Below, in pieces: positions 31,004 through 43,551 of a stretch of 64,000 nt of DNA; the stretch's first letter is position 1, and each line of letters starts with the position of its first letter. A program made the translations under genes and the position numbers. Below the pieces are notes generated by a model that was not told where the DNA came from, did no database searches, and was given only the letters and a program-made list of their open reading frames with translations. Source of the stretch: Zingiber officinale (Eukaryota > Streptophyta > Magnoliopsida > Zingiberales > Zingiberaceae); NCBI RefSeq assembly GCF_018446385.1, contig NC_055994.1:33998368-34062367 (forward strand), given 5' to 3'.

Positions 31004-31862
31004 AGATTAGGAATGACTCAAGCTGATAACTTAGAGCATATTTGGATTCAGGATAACTATAAAAATCTATCAGATTTGGAAATGGTCCAATTAGAGCTTG
31101 TTAAGTCCATCAGTAAATTTTGACTGAAATCCATTGATGGATATAGAGGAGTTGGAATTCTGAAAATTAAACATATAGTGGATGAGGTGAGTATATAAGA
31201 GTTAGCTATGGTGTGCATGACTAGTTCTAGCCTCCTAACTTAAATTATGGGCTCGAGTCAATTGATAGAAAATCTGAAATTTTTAAACCATTCTGAGCAA
31301 TGTTAGGTATAACTCCAAGTTGATAACTTAGGGCATGATAGGAGTCAAGGTTATTGTAGAAACATACTGGACTTAGAATTGGTTCAATCAGAGCTTGCCA
31401 AATTCATCGATAAGTTTTGATCAAAATTTATTGATGGACCTAGAGAAGTTAGAATTCTATAAAGAAAAAAACATGTACTAGACAAGGAGAATATATATAT
31501 GATAGTTATGGTGTGCATGACTGATTTTGAGCCTCCTAAACTAAGTTATGGGTCCAAGCTAATTGGCACAAAGCCTAATACTAGTTTTAAATAATAACAA
31601 CATAGTAGTCTTTTATAATTAGCACCAGACATTGTATCAATTGACTCAGATTCATAACTTAGTTTAGGAGGCTCAGAACCATTAATGCACACCATAACTA
31701 CCTTGTATGTACTCTCCTCATCTAGTACATGTTCATTTTAAAGAATTCAAACTCATCTAGGTCCATCAATGAGTAGACTTAGCAAACTCTAATTGGATAC
31801 ATTTTAAATCCAATAGATTTCTGTAGTGACCCTGAGTCTTATTATGTCCTAAGTTATCAACT
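31004..31862. repeat. Three-copy dispersed repeat: two direct, one inverted
   Basis: Copies at about 31004-31264 and 31289-31572 are direct. A third at about 31634-31862 is inverted. Shared words include TTGATAACTTAG, CCATTGATGGA-like, GGTGTGCATGACT and GAGCCTCCTAA. Divergence is high. Confidence 0.7.
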
Positions 31863-31865
31863 TAG

Positions 31866-32103
31866 AGTTGTTGATGCAATCATCCTCGAGTCACGATTTA
31901 CCAATTTGACTAAACTCAAGTTGGCTCAAACTTGAGTTTCGATGTTTGACAATATGTGAGAGATAAATTAAGTAGATCAAGGGGTGACTAAATGCTTGTA
32001 TGGGAAAGTCCTAATTGGAGGTTAAACAATGAGAAGTCCTAATTGGATGTTAGGCAACGGAAAGTCCTAATTGGAGGTTAAGCAATGTAGAAGACCTAGT
32101 TAA
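31866..32103 (+). mobile_element. LTR-like fragment, left half, interrupted by the gag-only element
   Basis: Starts TGTTGATGCAATC like a copia LTR. At 32005-32095 it has three units of GTCCTAATTGGAGGTTA. It resumes after the insertion at 35986 with related units (GGAAGTCCTAGAGGGGCTAGG). Confidence 0.5.
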
Positions 32104-33034
32104 TGTTGGAACCTCGTGGTAGTTTTGATGTGATCAAACCAAGTCAGGTTAGGTCCTGTTAGTATTTGATCCTTGTGTCTAAGTGTGCAGGAGTTTAGGA
32201 ACACAAGAAGTTGAGCCGAAGACGCAGTTAGCGAGAAGGATGACACGAGAAGAGAGCCAATGAGCTCGGTGTATCCGAAGAACGAGATACTGCGGAAGAG
32301 TATACCGGTGGACGAGAAAGGCGTGCATGATGTTCCGAGGAACGAGAAGCCAAAGTGAAAGTCTGTTCAAGGAGAAGGCCGAAAAATGGGTTCGGGTGAG
32401 CCCTATTTCGGTTAGCCTAAATCACCCAAGAGAGAGGAGCAAGAAAAGAAGCTTGGAGCTCGACAGCTGCTGGAACCTTCTGTTGGAAGGCACCTTCAAG
32501 CAATTGAAGGTGCCTTCAACCTTTCATGGAAGACACCTTCAAGCACTTGAAGGCGTCTTCAATCCTTCATGGAAGGTACCTTCAAGCCCTTTGAAGGCGC
32601 CTTCGATTGGGTAATTCTACCGTTGGAAAGGGATAAAGTCTTATCCCTTTTTTGCCTCGCTGGAGGCACCTTCCACCTTATTGAAGACGCCTTCCAGCTA
32701 CGGATAAGTTTTTCTAGAGGCTATAAAAAGACCCCTGAACTTAGGAAATAGACATCAACTCCTATATTCATTTCCTAGCAACTGTCTAAGTAATTAACGA
32801 GTGTAAGAGGCTTCTCCGCCTTCACCAAAAGAGATCTTTTAGAGTTTTTTTTATTGTCTTTGGATTAACAACTACCTAGGTTGTAACCAAGTAAATCTTG
32901 TACCTCATCTTTTTTAGTTATTAATTTAATTTTTTATTATTATTGCTTTTAATTAGAGTTGAAAGAACGAGAATGATGTTATTTTTATTGATAGGCAATT
33001 CACCCCCCTCTTGTAGGCTCTACCTGCGCCAACA
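32104..33034 (+). repeat. 5' LTR of the gag-only element
   Basis: 931 bp, starts TGTTGGAACC and ends GCGCCAACA. 32486-32700 holds an array of GAAGGCGCCTTC-like palindromes (see findings). Confidence 0.92.
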
Positions 33035-33037
33035 AGT

Positions 33038-33049
33038 AGTATCAGAGTC
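33038..33049 (+). promoter_or_regulatory. Primer-binding site, initiator tRNA-Met type
   Basis: TAGTATCAGAGT, one change from TGGTATCAGAGT, three bases after the LTR. Confidence 0.8.
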
Positions 33050-33093
33050 TAACTGCCTCAGAAGAACTAACCGCCGACTGAAGCACTGAAACG

Positions 33094-34023
33094 ATGGTCG
33101 GACCGACAATTTACCCACCAAAGTTGGAGGGAGAATTTGTGTCTTGGAAGAAACGCATGGAAGTATTTTTTAAAACTGATTTTGAATTATTGTTAATATT
33201 AAAATATGGATTTGTAGCACTGAAAGACAAAGAGGAGTATCAATGGACCAAAAAGGTGCAAGCAGGTTTCATAGCAAATGGACGAGCAGAATTCCATCTA
33301 CTCAGCGTGCTATCTTCGCAAGAAGTCAATAGAATCGGCACCTATGAATTAGCAAAGGAACTTTGGGAGAAGTTCTTGGAACTATATGAAGGTACGCCCG
33401 AAGCCAAACTCGCAAAACAGGACCTACTCTAGAACCAAATAAGTAATCTCCAAATGGAAGAAGGCGAATCGGTTGCTCAACTACACGAAATAATCAAGGA
33501 GCTAATCATTGGCTTAATGAACCTCGAATAAACGGTAACCAATCGGGACACGCTACGGTATACTTTAAATGCGTTCTCGAAAACAACGGAATGGACATCT
33601 ATAGTAGACTCCTACTATATCTCCAAAAATCTCGAGGTGAGTACTTTAGAAAATCTTTTCTCCACTTTCGAATTACACAAATCTCAGTGTGCAGGACAAA
33701 GAAAGGGACTGAGTCAGAACATTGCCCTAAAGGCAAGAACGGAGCATCCAGACTCTGAAGAGCCAATTAATGAAGACGAAATGTCTTTAATGGTAAGAAA
33801 ATTTAATAAGTTTATTCGATCTAATAAGTTTAAATCGGAGATGAAAAAGGATTATCAGAATAAAAGGAAGGTCTGATGCTATAACTGTAACGAAGAAGGA
33901 CACATTAAGGATGACTACCCCAAACTAAAGAAGAAGGAAAATGGCAAGGGCAACAAACCAAAGCATAAGAATTTGAAGGTCACATGGGATGAATCATCGT
34001 CCTCCGAGTCTGAGATCGAAGCT
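33094..34023 (+). pseudogene. Gag of the gag-only copia-type element, broken
   Basis: All recognisable coding lies in one phase. From MVGPTIYPPKLEG at 33094 it reads through W-rich UBN2-type Gag (SWKKRMEVFFKTD, ELAKELWEKFLELYEG) to a stop at 33430. It continues with a further stop near 33529, then 33637-33876 and a TGA just before the zinc knuckle. The knuckle, CYNCNEEGHIKDDY, has tyrosine in place of the last cysteine, so zinc binding is probably lost. Four in-frame stops and no frameshift are seen. The K/S/E-rich tail ends at a stop near 34023. No pol follows. Confidence 0.85.
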
Positions 34024-35033
34024 TAAGTCGGGCTAGCTCTATTGGATGACCACCAATAGAGCGTGAAAGTAGCTCAGAAATGAGCATTGATGAAGGGGAA
34101 AGATCATCATAAGAAAGCTCCGATGAAGGGGGAACATCAGTTCACGAGGTAAGTGAGGTACGTGCTCTCTCACCCGAACAATCCTTCCAACTTATTAAAA
34201 TGCTTTCTAAAAATTTATGTAAATTAGAAAATGGAAATACTGAGTTGAAAAGATAATTAGCCAAAGCATGCCCATTAGAATTATTTGATAGTTTAAAGTT
34301 AGAAAATGAAAAATTAAAAGAAAAAATAGAATTATACAAACAAAATTCTACATGCACAAATACCTATAATCATTCAAATGTTAGACCTATCAGTAGGCTA
34401 AACTAGTATTTACGATTTCATAGGAGTCAACTTAGAAAAATCTCTAGAAGTTACATACCTCCCAAATTTTTAATTAACCCAGTAGGAAAAAATCTATATT
34501 GGGTTCCAAAATCGTATTTGGATTGCATTTTCTTTTGAGCTTTCAGAGTGAAAATTAAATGTTTAATTTCTTCAAGAGGCTTTGTCTAGAAAGTAGTTAT
34601 TGCTCCAATAACCAAGAAGGCCTAGTGCCTCACCATAGTCTGGAAGCTAATTAATGAAATGAATGTTTAATGGACTAACTGTTAAATATTTAAATTAACT
34701 AATGCTTTCAATATTTGTCAAATATTCTAACAGATAGAAAAATTTTTATTATTTCATCGCTTATATTTTTTTTAACAGTTAGAAATTTTTTTTTAATAGT
34801 TAGAAATTATTTTCTAAATTCTTTTCCTTAGACTTTTTTAATGAACCCCATTTTTTAATGTGATCAAAAGGGAGAGAACAAGTCTAGGGGGAGGGTACTT
34901 ACAAAGTTTGCTTAGAAATTTTTTCTTACTTGTAAATTTTTACTTAGAATTTTTTTTACAAAAAATAAAACTATTTCTTTTTGTGGTTTACCCTAACTTA
35001 ACTTGGATTTGATCACATCAAAAAGGGGGAGAT
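34024..35033 (+). other. Non-coding 3' interior and polypurine tract of the gag-only element
   Basis: No coding frame is supported. It ends with the purine tract at about 35020-35033 that would prime plus-strand synthesis. Confidence 0.7.
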
Positions 35034-35980
35034 TGTTAGAACCCGTGGTAGTTTTGATGTGATCAAACCAAGTCAGGTTAAGTCTTGTTAGTATTTGATC
35101 CTTGTGTCTAAGTGTAGAGGAGCTTAGGAACACAAGAAGTCAAGCGGAAGATGCAGCTAGCAAGAAGGATGGCACGGGAAGGGAGCCGACAGGCTCGATG
35201 CATCCGAAGGATGAGATACTGCGGAAGAGTACACTGATGGACGAGAAGGACGTGCACGACGTTCCAAGGGACAAGAAGATGGAACGAAAGTCTACTCAAG
35301 GAGAAGGCCGGAAAATAGGTTTGGATGAGCCCTATTCCAGTTGGCCTAAATCACCTATGAGAGAGGAGCAACGAAAGAGCAAGAAAAGAAGCTTGGAGCT
35401 TGGCAACTGTTGGAAAGCGCCTTCAAGCAATTGAAGGTGCCTTCGACCTTTCATGGAAGGCGCCTTCAAGCACTTAAAGGCGCCTTTAATCCTTCATGGA
35501 AGACGCCTTCAAGCCCTTTGAAGGCGCCTTCGACTGGGTAATTCTGTCGTTGGAAAGGGATAAAGTCTTATCCCTTTTTTGCCTCGCTGGAGGTGCCTTC
35601 CACCTTATTGAAGGCGCCTTCCACCTTATTAAAGGCGCCTTCCAGCTACGAATAAGTTTTTTCAGGAGCTATAAAAAGACCCCTAGACCTAGGAAATAGA
35701 CATCAACTCCTGTATTTATTTCCTAGCAACTATCTCAGCAATTAACAAGTATAGGAGGCTTCTCTGTCTTCATCGAAGGAGATCTTTTAAAGCTTTTTCA
35801 TTGTCCTTAGATTAACAACCACCTAGGTTGTAACCAAGTAAATCTTGTGCCTCATTTTTTTTAGTTGTTAATTTAATTTTCTATTATTGTTGCTTTTAAT
35901 TAGAGTTAAAAGAACGGGAAGGGTGTTGTTTTTATTGATTGGCAATTCACCCCCTCTTGCCGGCCCTACCCATGCCAACA
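35034..35980 (+). repeat. 3' LTR of the gag-only element
   Basis: 947 bp, TGTTAGAACC...CATGCCAACA. Clearly homologous to 32104-33034 but with many scattered differences and one extra GAAGGCGCC unit, so the insertion is not recent. Confidence 0.92.
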
Positions 35981-35985
35981 GTTAA

Positions 35986-36130
35986 GAACTAGATAGTGGA
36001 AGTCCTAGAGGGGCTAGGCAGTGAATAACTAGTTGGTAACTAGACAGTGGAAGTCATAGAGGGGCTAGATAATGAATACCTAGTTGGGAACTGAGTAGTG
36101 GAAGTTCTAGATGAGCTAGGTAGTAAAGAC
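35986..36130 (+). mobile_element. LTR-like fragment, right half
   Basis: Continues 31866-32103 after the target duplication, with about three 50-bp units containing AGTGGAAGTCCTAGAGGGGCTAG. It is cut by the gypsy LTR at 36131. Confidence 0.5.
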
Positions 36131-37100
36131 TGTTATGTCACTAAAAATGCACGGTTTCGTCGTCAGTAATAAAAGATTATCGATCCCATGGAGACTGGTT
36201 ATAAGCACTAGAGATGTCTCATGATGAATTAGCTAAACAATTGACAAAGGTAGTGAATGTACTAAGTAAAGCAACTAGAAATAAAAACAGAAAAGTAAAT
36301 GAAGGAACTTGGTTTTTATGAGTGTTCTAAGAGTTAGGTTTCATTATGATATTTATCAATGTAATATGGTTTACCAATTCATATCCTCAATTAATATGCA
36401 TTTGTAGGAAGTTGTCAATTTTTTCCTGTAGAAGACAACCGGTAAGGGACCTTGATCTACACCATAATTGAATAAATAGATATGATCCTTATGAAGTTCG
36501 TTAGCGGGACTGCCTGTCACTAGCATCCCGCAGTATACGACACAAAAATACATCTCTACTCAATCCACGTAATAATGTAGGTAATAAGTACATTCAACCA
36601 TCCCACCTCCTTGTAGAGACTTGTTTTACCTTTCAAGAAGACACCCCAGACATCCGTTAGCGGGACTGCTTGTCATGAGCATCCCTCGATCATACGATCT
36701 AGAGCATCCCTCTACGGGATCCACAAACATCACAAACATTCAATCAAACATGGTAATTAGGTCCAAACAGATAAATCCACACAAGATCAAATAGAACAAA
36801 ACATGCTAATATCATCTAGATAGGAAATTGGCATATCCATGAGATCTTACATCAAATCACACCACAAATACTCTCTTAATCCTAGAACAATAGATCTACT
36901 CCATAGCAAAAAGATACAGATTCGAAGACAAGAAGATTACAAGCATTTCAATCCCAATATGGAGAAAAGAGAATAGAAAAGCTTATCTAGTGTCGATGAG
37001 TGATCTTCAGAACCAATCCTTAGCTACCGGAGTCGATGTGGAGATAGAGATGGCCTTGGATCGATGGATCACGGGCGAAGAATAACACCAAGGTTGATCT
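36131..37100 (-). mobile_element. Athila-like gypsy LTR fragment, left
   Basis: Starts TGTTATGTCACT and matches the LTR at 59914 onward over its whole length (GTCAGTAATAAAA, TACGATCT, CACACAAGATCAAATAGA words). It ends where the copia LTR begins at 37101, inside AAGGTTGATCT. It differs enough from 47488 onward to be a separate LTR copy. Confidence 0.85.
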
Positions 37101-39557
37101 TGTTGGTTAATCCTAGGAAAACGTATCGGCTCCACTGTACAAAAATTTTTGTACAAGTGTCGAACCTTTCCTTAAATAACCTATTGTGTTCTTTAGAAGT
37201 TAAATAAGGAATCGCAGACGGAACTTAACATCATTGATTCCAAATTTAACTTATCTGTTCTTAATGGTTTAGATTTGAATCGCAAGCGAAACTTAACACT
37301 ATTGATTCAAATCTACCTAGGTTATTAATTCCATAAATATTAATTTCCAAAATTGGCTTCCAGGACTGCATGGCGAGGCACATGGCCTTCTTGGATATGG
37401 GAGCAACCACCACCGCCTAGGCAAAGCCTTTTAAGGAAAGCTAATATTTATTTCCTTAAATAACTCTAGGTTAACCAAAAGGAACAATCGAATCACAAAT
37501 TCGAAAAAGAAGAAAACACAAAATCGAAAAATAAATTTGATAAAGTAGATCTAATTGCCTCTTGTATTTAGAATTCACACAAAGAAAAATAGCTAGTATG
37601 ATGCAGAAGAAAACTACTAGTTATACCTTCTCTTTGTAAGCTAACGACCTCGAGATCTTCTGCCGTATTCCTCGCCTCGCCTTGGACGTCGTGTGGGCGA
37701 CGATCCTCCAAGATGAACACCACCCAAAAGCTTCCTCCTTCTTCTTCTAAAATCCGGCCACCACCACCACCAAGGAGAAGAGAGCAAAGGGAGAGGAAGA
37801 AGGGAGAGGGCCGGCCACCAAGAGATCACCCAAGCAAAAGAATAAGAGTTGTGTCTCATGAAGCCCCCTCACCCCTTCTTTTATATTACTTGCCCAAGAC
37901 AAATAAGGAAAAACCTTTTACAAAAAATAAAATCATCCAAGAGTTTTTTCTTTTCCCTTTTTATTTTTCCTTTTCTTTCCTCTTGATTGAATCAATCACC
38001 AATCAATGGTTGAGATCAATCCTATTTGGTTTAGGATTGAATTTGGTTTAATCCTATTGGCCGGCCCTTGCTTGGGCACCAAGCAAGGTGGTCGACCACA
38101 ATTAAAAGGAAAGGAAAAATATTTTTTTTTAAAAAAATTTTACAAGAAGAAATCCTCTTATAAAATTTACAAGCTCTCTTTCCTAAAGTATGAGTAAAAA
38201 AAGGAAAGTTTCTAAAAATTAAAACCATGTTTTAAAATTTAAAAACTCTCTTATAAAATTTCCTTTTTTAACATGGTGATAGAAAATTTAAATTTTAAAA
38301 CTTCTTTTCCCTTTTTTTCTTAAACCATGAGGATGGTTAAAAAAGGAAAGTTTTAAAATCTTTTAAACTCTCTATTTAAACATGTGGCCTAATTCAAATA
38401 AGAAAAGTTTTAAAATAAAATCTCTCTTTTAAAACTTATAGTTTTCTACAAAGAGATGATTTTAAAAATTCAAAACAACCCTCCCTTTTTGAATTATTAT
38501 GGCCAGCCCCTACAAGCTTGGTCACCAAGCTATAGGGCCGCCCCCTTTCAAGAGGATGTGGCCGGCCATTGCTTGGTCACCAAGCAATGGTCCGGCCCCC
38601 TTCTTGGACACCAAGAAGAGCCTTACATTTGGATGGACTTGAGGCTATAATGAGTCTACGACAGGGACCTAGAGGAGAGATTGGTTTTGGCCTTCCGATG
38701 AGATTGAGTATCCTGTGTTCGCCCCGAACACACAACTCAAGTTCATCGATAATAACTCATTCCACTAGAGAGTTATTACCGCACTACCGCACCAATCCCA
38801 AATTACATTATGGGCTCCTTCTTATCATGAGTGTGTTAGTCTCCCTGTGTTTAAGATTATGAATGTCCACTAATTAAGTAAGTTACTGACAACTCACTTA
38901 ATTAAATCTAGCTCCAAGAGTAGTACCACTCAACTTTATTGTCATGTCGGACTATGTCCACCTGCAGGGTTTAACATGGCAATCATTATGAGCTCCTCTT
39001 GGGGACATTCTGAACCTAGATAACTAGGACACAGATTCCTTCTATAATCAACAACACACACTATAAGTAATATCATTTCCCAACTTATCGGGCATATTGA
39101 TTTATCGAGCTAAACCTCATCCTTTGATAAATCAAAGAAATAAATATTAAATATACGTGCTTATTATTATATTAGGATTAAGAGTACACACTTCCATAAT
39201 AACTAAGGTTTAGTTCTTTTACTAAGTCAGTACAAAAAGAACATACCTAAATGATCATACTCAATACACTTAAAGTGTATTAGTGTAATTTATTAGTCAA
39301 GATAAACTAATACTTAATTACACTGCGACTATACTGATAGTTTGTTCCTTTCTATCTTAGTCGTGAGCAACTGTTTATAATTTATAGAGAACCGACAACA
39401 TGATCTTCTGAGTGTGACACCACACTCCATGTTGTCTACTATATAAATTAATTGAACAATTATATTTAATAAATAAATACAGATATTGACCAATGTGATT
39501 CTTTTATTTTAACAAATAAATGTTAAAAAAGCTAGGCTTTTAGTATACACTCCAACA
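37101..39557 (-). repeat. Copia 3' LTR (2457 bp)
   Basis: TGTTGGTTAATCC...TCCAACA. On the plus-strand map this is the downstream LTR of the minus-strand element. GGCCGGCC-rich hairpin words (CTTGGTCACCAAGC) occur at 38045-38100 and 38510-38600. Frames such as 37713-38051 repeat in the other LTR and are not genes. Confidence 0.95.
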
Positions 39558-39572
39558 ATCTCCCACTTATAG
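39558..39572 (-). promoter_or_regulatory. Copia polypurine tract
   Basis: Minus strand reads ATAAGTGGGAGAT directly before the LTR; plus-strand priming site. Confidence 0.85.
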
Positions 39573-39596
39573 TAAAAGACTAAGCTACCATATCTG

Positions 39597-42500
39597 TTGC
39601 CTTACATCTGATTCCCATCTCCTCCACATGCCGATCAAAAGCTTTCGCCGGAAGGGCCTTTGTGAAAGGATCTGCTAGGTTATCTTCTGATGCAATCTTG
39701 GCAACGACAACTTCTTCTCGCTTGATGATGTCTCGTATCAGGTGGTACTTGCGCTCAATATGTTTACTTGCCTTATGAGCTCATGGTTCCTTCGAGTTTG
39801 CAACTGCACCACTATTATCACAATAAATTGTGATGATCTTGGGCAAACCAGGAATCACATCTAAGTCCATTAGAAAATTCCTGAGCCATACAGCTTCTTT
39901 GGCTGCCTCAGAGGCTGCCACATACTCAGCTTCCATGGTTGAGTCCGAGACGCATTTCTGCTTAATACTCCTCCATGCAATGGCTCCACCTCCTAGAGTA
40001 AACACATAGCCTAATGTTGACTTACTATTGTCCCTATCTGATTGAAAGTCCGAATCCGTGTAACCCACAGGGAGTAACTCGTTTGCTTGGTAAACTAGCA
40101 TATAATCTCTAGTCCTTCTCAGATACTTCAATATATGCTTTACCGCAGTCCAATGTCCTTGTCCAGGGTTACTCTGATATCTGCTGACCATGCCCACGGC
40201 AAAACAGATATCAGGTCTCGTACACAGCATTGCATACATAAGACTTGCTACAGCCGAAGCATAAGGAACTGCCTTCATTTCCTCCATCTCCTTTGATGTC
40301 TTCGGAGACATCTCTTTAGATAAGGCTACTCCATGCCTAAAAGGTAAGAAACCTTTCTTGGAGTTCTGCATGCTAAAATGAGCAAGGACTGTATCTATAT
40401 ATGAAGCTTGGGATATACACAACAATCTTTTCTTGCGATCCCTTATAACTTTGATCCCAAGAATGTGTGCACATTCTCCTAAGTCCTTCATATCAAATCG
40501 TTTGGACAACCATACCCTTACGTCCGATAATACCTTGACATTGTTGCCAATTAACAAAATATCATCTACGTATAGTACAAGAAATACCACCACGTTTCCG
40601 TTACACTTCTTGTATACACAAGACTCATCCGGACACTGGATAAATCCATATGACTGGATTACTTCGTTAAACCGGATGTTCCAAGATCTTGAAGCTTGCT
40701 TCAATCCGTAAATGGACCGATTAAGCTTGTACACTAGATGCTCTTTGCCTTTTTCAATGAACCCTTCTAGTTGCTTCATATGGATGTTTTCTTCAAGACA
40801 TTCGTTAAGGAAAGCTGTCTTGACATCCATTTGCCAAATCTCATAATCCATATGAGCAGCAATGGATAAGAGTATCCGGATAGACTTAACCATGGCTACC
40901 GGCGAAAAAGTCTCCTCATAGTCGATTCCCTCTTTCTGAGTATACCCTTTCGCAACAAGTCTTGCTTTGAAGGTTTCTACCTTCCCATCTGTCCCTCTTT
41001 TCCTTTTGTAGATCTACTTGCATCCAACGGCTTTTACACCATCAGGTAGTTCTACAAGCTCCCAGACCTTATTAGAGTACATAGAATCTATTTCAGAATT
41101 CATTGCCTTTTGCCAAGATACTGCATCTATATCTTGGAGTGCTTCATCATATGTCCGGGGATCAGGTTCATGTTTACCTGGGATCAAGTCCGAAGACTCT
41201 CCCAAAAACATGAATCTCTCAGGTTGCCTTACAACCCTCTCACTACGACGAGGCACCGTCTGTGGTTGTGTATCATGTGCAACACGTGTTGTAGTCTCTT
41301 GTGGTACTTCATCTTGTACTGTTGGTATTGAAGTGGACGTGTCCTCTCTAATTTCTTCTAGAATTATTTCACTCATGGGCTTATGGTTCATTACATAATC
41401 TTCTTCTAAAAATCGAGCATTGGTGCTAACAATGATCTTCTGATTTTTAGGATTATAAAATAAATCAACTTTCGTTCCCTTAGGATATCCAACAAACAGA
41501 CAAACTTCTGTACGTGATTCCAACTTGTCAGTATCTCCCTTCAGCACATGTGCTGGACTACCCCATATCCGGATATGATTCAGACTAGGTTTGCGCCCAT
41601 TCAATAATTCCATGGGAGTAGAAGGAACTGTTTTAGAAGGTACCATATTCAGAATGTACACTGCTGTTTCTAAAGCATATCCCCAAAACGAATTCGGTAA
41701 TTCTGAATAACTCATCATTGATCTAACCATTTCCATAAGAGTCATATTCCTTCGTTCTGCCACACCATTCTGCTGGGGTGTACCAGGTGCATACAATTGG
41801 GATTGAATCCTGACTTCTGATAAGTAATTCCTAAACTCTCCAAAGAGGTATTCGCCACCACGGTCAGACCGTAGTGTCTTGATACTTTTACCAAGACGTT
41901 TCTCCACATCAACCCTATATTCTTTGAACTTGTCAAAGCATTCAGACTTGCGGCGCATCAGGTAAATATATCCGTATCTTGAATAATCGTCTATAAAGGA
42001 GACGAAGTATTCATAACCAGCTCTTGCCTGGATAGACATAGGACCACACAAATCAGAATGAACCAGTTCTAACGCATCTTTGGCTCTATACCCCTTGGCC
42101 TTAAAAGGTCTCTTGGTCATTTTACCTTCCAAGCAGGATTCACATGTTGGAAAGTTTTCCAACTCTAATGAACCCAATAGTCCATCGGCTATAAGCCTTT
42201 GAATCCTACTTAAATTAATATGTCCAAGCCTTAGATGCCAAAGATATGTTTGGTTCATTTCCGAAGGTTCTTTTCTCTTATTAGAGTTAGAAGATGTGTT
42301 ATTAATTTCCATATTTTGCTTTGTGGGAGAAATTAGATTTAAAGTGTATAAATTGCCAACTAATGCACCAGAACATATAATCACCTTATTTCTTTTTATA
42401 ACGACATTGTTACTAAAAAAGACTGAATATCCATCCAAATACAGTTTAGAAACTGAAATTAAATTATTTCTAAAATTGGGTACATAAAGACAATTTCTTA

Positions 42501-43551
42501 AAATCAAATTTCTATTCCTATCAAAAGATAAGTAGACGTCTCCCACTGCAACAGTCGCCACCTTAGTAGCATTGCCCATGTAGACAGTTATCTCTCCATC
42601 AAATAGTCGTCGGGTTTCCTGGAACCCCTGCAAAGAATTACAGACATGATTAGTGGCTCCCGTATCTACACACCAGGTGCTGGTAGATAACACCGCTAAA
42701 TATGTTTCAACTACTAGAGTATGAGATATACCTTTATTGTTCTAGTTCCTACGAGGACAGTTCGCCTTCCAATGTCCAGACTGCTTGCAGATGAAGCACT
42801 TGCCCTTCGGCTTCTTCATTCCAGCTTTCTGTCCTGTACTCTGAGGTTTATTCACCTTTTTTGCTGAAAAGACCTGTTTATTCTTCTTCTTGCCTTTCGA
42901 CTTAGAAGTAGAACCATTTTCAGCATAGTGAATTTGAGAACTGTGACGAAATATTCCTTCTGCTGTTTGTAGTTCTGTCAGAAGTTCCGCCAATGTATAC
43001 TCTCTTTTGTTCATGTTATAGTTCAGGCGGAACTGCTCAAAACTTCTGGGTAGCGTTTGGAGAATTATATCGACCTAGGTTTCCCCATCGATTTCTCCTC
43101 CAAGGACTTGTATTTCATTCAGATAAGCCATCATTTTGAGGATATGATCCCTTACGGGTGCCCCCTCAGACATGGTGGCTATCATTAACTTCCTCATTGC
43201 CTCTTGCCTAGCAGTCCGACTCTGGTGCCCAAAGAGTTCTTTGAGATTGTTCATTATATCATAAGCTGTTGGTAAATCTTGATGCTGATGTTGCAATACA
43301 TTTGACATTGATGCCAAAATGTAACACCGCGCCATCTCATCAGCTTTTACCCATTTCTTATGATACTCAATCTCCTCTGGGGTAGAGTCACCGTCAGGTG
43401 CATCAGGGCAAGCCTCAGTCAGTACAAACTTATAGCTTTCAGCAGTAAGAACTATGTCCAGGTTTCTTTTCCAATCAATATAGTTGGGACCAGTAAGTTT
43501 GTTCTCTTTTAGTATAATGGCTAGTGGGTTGAAAGTCATCCTAAGAATCAC
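39597..43551 (-). pseudogene. Copia gag-pol polyprotein, one frame with four stop codons
   Basis: A single phase runs from the ATG at 43551 to about 39597. In order: UBN2-type Gag (TGPNYIDWKRNLDIVL); CCHC knuckle CFICKQSGHWKANC (about 42780); aspartic protease CVDTGATNHVC (about 42660); integrase zinc-binding HLRLGH...CESC and the D-D-E residues in LVHSDLCGP, LRSDRGGEY and QQNGVAERRN; RT with QMDVKTAFLN and the catalytic YVDDILLIG; RNase H with GYTDSDFQSD, EAEYVAASEAAKEA and YCDNSGAVANSK. Stops lie at 43072-43074, 42739-42741, 41011-41013 and 39778-39780. No frameshift is seen. The catalytic residues are all present; only the stops disable it. Confidence 0.95.

Larger units (their letters stand above)
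32104..35980 (+). mobile_element. Complete gag-only non-autonomous copia-type LTR element, 3877 bp
   Basis: LTRs 32104-33034 and 35034-35980, both TG...CA with CCAACA ends, are flanked by a 5-bp duplication GTTAA (32099-32103, 35981-35985). A primer site resembling TGGTATCAGAGT lies just inside the left LTR, and a purine tract AAAAAGGGGGAGAT ends at 35033. The 2.0-kb interior carries only a broken gag. No protease, integrase or RT is found. Such gag-only elements are known in plants as TR-GAG. Confidence 0.92.

Noticed and set aside
37713..38051. 112-codon plus-strand frame, repeated at 45261-45599
   Set aside because: It lies in both copia LTRs, is proline/arginine low-complexity, and has no counterpart domain.
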